Source: JAEXNA01 sp050486105
Lineage (GTDB): Bacteria > Vulcanimicrobiota > Xenobia > Xenobiales > JADMJV01
Length of the DNA: 16,659 bases
Reading direction: 5' to 3'
Assembly (NCBI GenBank): GCA_050486105.1
Contig: JBJHCR010000120.1
Location: forward strand, 1 to 16,659
The position numbers were made by a program, and so were the translations under genes. Positions 13,316-16,659 of this stretch are shown here, in pieces. Position 1 is the stretch's first letter; the number at the start of each line of letters is the position of its first letter. The notes below the pieces were generated by a model, which made no database searches, had not been told where the DNA came from, and worked only from the letters and a program-made list of their open reading frames with translations.

Positions 13316-15247
13316 GTGCCCAATACAATCCAGCGAACAATCGTAACCAAGCCCTCAGCCAAAGCTCCTATAGCCATGTCATCGTCCAGCTCTAGAGGCT
13401 CCATAGCAGCCCCCAGAACTATGGTCCAGTGTGGATTGTCAAGGACTGCGGGAGCTGTCGATAAGGTGGGCTCCTTTGACAACAGAAAGCTGCGGGTTGA
13501 ACACGGAGAAGGTAAAGACGTTGGTGGCCCTGGGAACGGGACGATTGAGGACAGTGGCGTCAAGCCCGGTACTGCCGCCGAGGCCGGGAAAGAGGGCGAG
13601 GTCGATCCCTCGGATTTGCCCAATCTAGACTGGTTGGCAGATACTGGGAGGGACAAGCTCCAAGCTGGCGGTACCAAATCGAGTGGAGAGACTGCGGGAG
13701 AAAACGCAGTAGCAGTGATCGCGCCAGCAGGCAATTCTGCCAGCTTTGGCGGCGCAGAGCAATCAGGCCCTCAGCTCTCGACCGAGCCCTCGGTTCCGTC
13801 AGAGACCGGTGCCCAAGAGTCGTCAGGTTTTGAACCGCGGTCCCGCGCGCTATCCTTGAGCGACGTGTCATTGCCTGCGGCTTCCTCCCAACCGAACCGA
13901 GCAGACACTTTGGCGGATGAGGTTGACGCGGTGGCTGGGGAGGCTGCCTTCGCACGGCAGAGTCACCTCTCCGGGATGACGACCGGTAAGCGTCCAGCGC
14001 CGGTGATGGCGGAGGATGGCTCGGCGCGAATCAAGACCATGCACATGGTTGGGCCCGAAAGCGGGACGCCGCAGGGTCTCATCGATAATATGACTCAGAT
14101 TGGAGAAGCTGAGGGGTTCCAAGTGAAGTTGCACAGCCCGGTGGACGAAAATAGTGGTCCCTGGACCGAGGATTATGGAGAGTATCATTCCGACGGCCAG
14201 GTGAGTGTCGTCTCGGATTTTCCCGGGGGACTGGACGGCGCCTACGAGGCTCAGATGAGCGACCGTTTGCAACGACTCTACGGCGAACAGTTGCCTGCTG
14301 AACTCAACCAGAGGGAGATCCACGAGCTGCTAGCCCGAGACTATCCGGAGGCGAATTTCGATCGCCAGGGGATGGCCGCGGAGAGCGGAGCCAACCGGTT
14401 GATGACGGCGCAGGCTGTAGCCGGGGACAAGCCAGTGCGGGAGCAGTTCTCTTATCTCGAAGGAGGCAACCTGCTGGCCGGCACCCGGTCGGATGGTTCA
14501 CCATATGGAATCGTGGGAGAGGACAGTGTTGCTCTTACCCGCGCCAAGCTTCAGCACGAAATGGGTCGAAATGTTTCGCGAGAGGAGGCTCTGGAGGCCT
14601 TAGCATTCGACACGGGGCTAACCCCTGAGCAGCTCGTGGTTGTGGAGCAGCCGGGGAGTTTTCATCTCGACATGGCCATGGCTTCCGTTCGACCCGGTGA
14701 AGTGGTCTTGAACGATTCCTTGGAGGCCGCACGCTTGACCGAGCAATGGGCCAAGGAGCGGCACGAGGGAAGTGACCCAGGTCGCCTTCCTGAGGGTTCC
14801 GATCCGGCGCGCGAGGAAGAGTATTTCAGAGAGTTGGCTGGCTGGATGGAGCGTGGACAACAGCTCGACCAGCGATTGGATCGGATCCGGGAGCAAGCCA
14901 AAGTTGCCGCTCGCCTCCAGGAGCGGACAGCAGCGGATTTGGAAGCCGGGGGAGTGAAGGTGCACCGGATGGCCGGTGCTTTTCCCGCCGTAGAGATCGG
15001 GGACCAGGTGCTCAGCCCTGAGATGAACTTCCTCAATGCTGAGCAGGGTATCGGTCAGGATGGAAAGCGGTTCTATGTGGCTTTAGGTGGGGACCCCCAA
15101 GCAGAAGAACACGCCAAGGGAGAGCTCTCCCGGTTGTCACAGGGCGAGATAGCCCGGATCTATTTCCTCGACCGCAGCCACACCGCCGCGCTCCTAAGCA
15201 GCATGGGAGGTATCAGCTGCCTGGTTAAGGCGGAGGGCCACTATTGA
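13316..15247 (+). CDS. Agmatine/peptidyl-arginine deiminase-like enzyme with disordered N-terminus
   Basis: A 643-residue protein from GTG 13316 (GGAGA 8 bp upstream; ATG 13376 is an alternative). Residues 1-235 are Ser/Gly/Ala/Glu-rich and apparently disordered. Residues 236-643 look like the guanidino-group-modifying (GME, alpha/beta propeller) superfamily, which includes agmatine deiminase, peptidyl-arginine deiminases and DDAH. Evidence: WTEDYGE (283-289, cf. W-x-R-D-x-G-P, substrate Asp/Glu), YLEGGNLL (380-387), FHLDMA (449-454, H-x-D with His450), and GGISCLVK near the end (Cys635, nucleophile; cf. GGGxIHC). The catalytic Cys close to the C-terminus is diagnostic. An inserted charged helical segment (about 472-545) separates His and Cys. 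The likely reaction is hydrolysis or transfer of a guanidino group from arginine, peptidyl-arginine or agmatine. No N-terminal signal peptide; the long disordered leader would suit a secreted effector or scaffolded enzyme. Confidence 0.83.
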   Translation: MPNTIQRTIVTKPSAKAPIAMSSSSSRGSIAAPRTMVQCGLSRTAGAVDKVGSFDNRKLRVEHGEGKDVGGPGNGTIEDSGVKPGTAAEAGKEGEVDPSDLPNLDWLADTGRDKLQAGGTKSSGETAGENAVAVIAPAGNSASFGGAEQSGPQLSTEPSVPSETGAQESSGFEPRSRALSLSDVSLPAASSQPNRADTLADEVDAVAGEAAFARQSHLSGMTTGKRPAPVMAEDGSARIKTMHMVGPESGTPQGLIDNMTQIGEAEGFQVKLHSPVDENSGPWTEDYGEYHSDGQVSVVSDFPGGLDGAYEAQMSDRLQRLYGEQLPAELNQREIHELLARDYPEANFDRQGMAAESGANRLMTAQAVAGDKPVREQFSYLEGGNLLAGTRSDGSPYGIVGEDSVALTRAKLQHEMGRNVSREEALEALAFDTGLTPEQLVVVEQPGSFHLDMAMASVRPGEVVLNDSLEAARLTEQWAKERHEGSDPGRLPEGSDPAREEEYFRELAGWMERGQQLDQRLDRIREQAKVAARLQERTAADLEAGGVKVHRMAGAFPAVEIGDQVLSPEMNFLNAEQGIGQDGKRFYVALGGDPQAEEHAKGELSRLSQGEIARIYFLDRSHTAALLSSMGGISCLVKAEGHY

Positions 15248-15293
15248 GCCTTGGATCGGAACGCATCGCTCGGTGCTCGGTAGAACCTCGATC

Positions 15294-15851
15294 CTATCTC
15301 AGGAGATTCCAAGCTTGTTGCTGCTGCTCGTATATCTGAGCGACCGCTTTTCGGGCACCATGGTTGGCGGTGCCTGAACGAGCGATTTTGGCCAACTTGA
15401 GATTCTTCTCCTCGAGGAGTTTCGCCCCTAACAGCAACGACGCAGGATCCCCTGAAAGTAATCCCTGCTCGATGTTGATGCAGCCGATCTCCCATTGAAG
15501 ATCCACCTTCGTCAGCTGGCATGAATCCGTACCGGCGCTTCCTGCATTCTCAAGCTGTGGACAGTGAGCCATTTGGTCTGCAAACGATTTGCGGGGTGTA
15601 AGATTCCGATCAACGGTTGCTCGAGGGGCTTCGCTCGGGCAAGGGCTGGGAAAGGCCTGCCAAGCCTCGTCACCAATCCTGACCTCATCCTTTCGGTGCG
15701 AGACTGCCGAGTTCAAAGCTTTGAGGTTGAGACCGAATGACTCACTGTCTGGTTGTGAAATGGTTGTGTTATGGCTTGGCTTGGGGGGACTGGACCTTCC
15801 GGCAGAGGAGATGGACTTGGTGGAGCTTGTGGTAGTTGTCTTGATGGACAT
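15294..15851 (-). CDS. Ser/Thr-rich hypothetical protein, 185 residues
   Basis: Convergent with the deiminase-like gene, 46 bp from its stop. The start at ATG 15851 was preferred to in-frame codons back to 15911 because the preceding AAAGAAGAA is a usable ribosome-binding site. The N-terminus is markedly Ser/Thr-rich and disordered (MSIKTTTTSSTKSISSAGRS, then SPPKPSHNTTISQPDSE). The last ~75 residues are helical with a Leu/Ala-rich pattern (INIEQGLLSGDPASLLLGAK, LLEEKNLKLAKIARSG, RKAVAQIYEQQQQAWNLL). There is no hydrophobic signal. A polar Ser/Thr-rich leader is typical of type III secretion substrates, but no apparatus is in the window. The shared style with its neighbour (disordered N-terminus, folded C-terminus) suggests a related fate. 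Confidence 0.68.
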   Translation of the reverse strand: MSIKTTTTSSTKSISSAGRSSPPKPSHNTTISQPDSESFGLNLKALNSAVSHRKDEVRIGDEAWQAFPSPCPSEAPRATVDRNLTPRKSFADQMAHCPQLENAGSAGTDSCQLTKVDLQWEIGCINIEQGLLSGDPASLLLGAKLLEEKNLKLAKIARSGTANHGARKAVAQIYEQQQQAWNLLR

Positions 15852-16212
15852 TGAGTTCTTCTTTCTGGAGCAAACCTTGCCTTCTGAATTCAGTCTAGCG
15901 ATGGGGCCCAAGAGTGACCCAAGATCTTCTCCACGAAATGTGAAGAAATTGTCAACTTCGGGGACCGGGAACTCCGCGTATCCAAACTAGGGTGTCTGTC
16001 GGCTGTTAGGCGTTAACCAGCTCTGGAAACGTTGGGTTGTTCCGCACCTTAATGAGAAGGATGTAACAGCAGTTCTCGGTATGGGAAGGAGTTGTAGACG
16101 TCAGACTACTGCAGACGGCAGTATCTACTCAACTGGTTTGGTGCTCTCTTGAAATCGATTTTGGATAAACTGAGACTCTCCGAGGAGACAAGCAGGATCA
16201 GAGGTCGCGCTC
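15852..16212. other. 361-bp divergent intergenic region with a small hairpin
   Basis: Lies between the divergent genes at 15851 (-) and 16213 (+), so promoters for both should be here, though none is clear-cut. A 6-bp stem TACTGC (16107-16112) / GCAGTA (16118-16123) with loop AGACG lies within a region flanked by GTAG (16094-16097) and CTAC (16125-16128) and could be an operator. Nothing else supported. Confidence 0.35.
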
Positions 16213-16659
16213 ATGGACTATGTACCGCAATTGAAGGATGATGTGATTTTGAAGACTGCGAGACTCAGCAACGACGACGTCAGGGCCAGACTGGCCCAGC
16301 TCCCAGCGGAAAGCCTGGCCTCGGCTCTGGTGGATATTCGTTTTCTCTCTGACGTGGTGGAGGCGACCATCGAGCGCCTGCTATCTGATTCGAACGAACG
16401 AGTCGAACGGTTTCATTCCCGCCTTCGTCATTACTTGCAGCCAGACAGACCCGACTATGTGCCTCCGCATGAGTTAGAGGGGCTGCTTTTGGAGCTTCAG
16501 GATCCCAACATCGACCCCTTGGACGGGTTCCTCGCACTGAAGTCCTTTTACCAGGCCGACGAGAGCCTGATCGAGGCCTATGACGACTCTGGCCATTCCG
16601 TGGGTTTCCTCACCGTTTATAGGGCCGTCCGTCTCTTGGTAGGGTTTGCTTCTCGGCGG
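16213..16659 (+). CDS. Hypothetical protein, 3' end outside window
   Basis: Open to the window edge for 149 codons from the ATG at 16213, which has AGAGG about 8 bp upstream. An in-frame TGA upstream at 16171-16173 confirms that the gene starts here. The product is acidic and mainly helical (RARLAQLPAESLASALVDI, DVVEATIERLLSDSNERVERF, HELEGLLLELQDPNIDPLDG), with no signal peptide or membrane segment in the visible part. The spaced Leu/Ala helices could be a repeat solenoid, but the repeat is not regular. Family not recognised; the missing C-terminus may carry the identifying domain. Confidence 0.8.
   Translation, partial: MDYVPQLKDDVILKTARLSNDDVRARLAQLPAESLASALVDIRFLSDVVEATIERLLSDSNERVERFHSRLRHYLQPDRPDYVPPHELEGLLLELQDPNIDPLDGFLALKSFYQADESLIEAYDDSGHSVGFLTVYRAVRLLVGFASRR

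Noticed and set aside
13243..13734. A 163-codon minus-strand frame antisense to the disordered leader of the deiminase-like gene, with one sensible helical stretch (ELDDDMAIGALAEGLVTI).
   Set aside because: Ser/Pro-rich first half and no ribosome-binding site; the plus-strand frame continues unbroken into a recognisable enzyme. Kept in mind because the exact start of the plus-strand gene is uncertain.
15241..15300. GGATCG / CGATCC inverted pair between the convergent genes (15253-15258 and 15289-15294), considered as a bidirectional terminator.
   Set aside because: Only 6 bp of stem around a 30-base loop and no T-tract on either side.

Overview
The window looks like an accessory-rich stretch of a large bacterial chromosome. 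Composition is moderately GC-rich, and visibly higher on the right (from about 8.2 kb) than in the left 8 kb. A Tat-dependent lipoprotein with a lipobox suggests a bacterium with an exported lipoprotein pathway, probably diderm. The DUF433/DUF5615 pair, Sel1 repeats, HEAT-like repeats and NxxGxxxxAF repeats are combined most often in large-genome groups such as Planctomycetota, Acidobacteriota, Myxococcota or Eremiobacterota-like lineages. No rRNA, tRNA or core gene is present, so the phylum cannot be fixed.

Left region (1-5.3 kb). The 3' part of a SNF2-family helicase/translocase (5' end outside the window) is followed by 460 bp of non-coding DNA. Next come a DUF433 antitoxin and a C-terminally shortened DUF5615 toxin, translationally coupled. 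Five small ORFs follow, four on the minus strand and one on the plus strand. One is a Sel1-repeat protein and the others are unrecognised small proteins, an arrangement that resembles stores of immunity or orphan genes. The region ends in the decayed C-terminus of a tyrosine recombinase (5095-5271, +), with a textbook intrinsic terminator just behind it. I read 1-5.3 kb as an old integrated island.

Centre (5.3-8.0 kb). A nested pair of hairpins precedes a plus-strand run of three genes. The first product is made of two copies of a ~75-residue unit, the second of four copies of a ~80-residue unit that I cannot assign to a family, and the third resembles a tandem Clp N-terminal domain without an ATPase. 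All three proteins appear to be built by internal duplication.

Right-centre (8.2-12.5 kb, minus strand). A tight three-gene operon encodes a Tat lipoprotein with NxxGxxxxAF-type repeats, a beta-rich protein of unknown function whose SD overlaps the upstream stop codon, and a HEAT-like repeat protein. Upstream lie a 163-bp imperfect inverted repeat (perfect 19-bp outer arms) and the last ~59 codons of a PQQ-dependent sugar dehydrogenase, a gene remnant.

Right end (12.7-16.7 kb). A small Lys/Pro- then Met/Gln-rich protein precedes a 643-residue protein. That protein has a disordered Ser/Gly/Ala-rich N-terminal third and a C-terminal guanidino-group-modifying (agmatine/peptidyl-arginine deiminase-like) domain with a complete apparent catalytic set. 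A convergent Ser/Thr-rich protein and a gene running off the edge complete the window. This right-end group is the best candidate for an undescribed system: an arginine-modifying enzyme on a disordered, possibly exported or scaffold-bound polypeptide with low-complexity partners.
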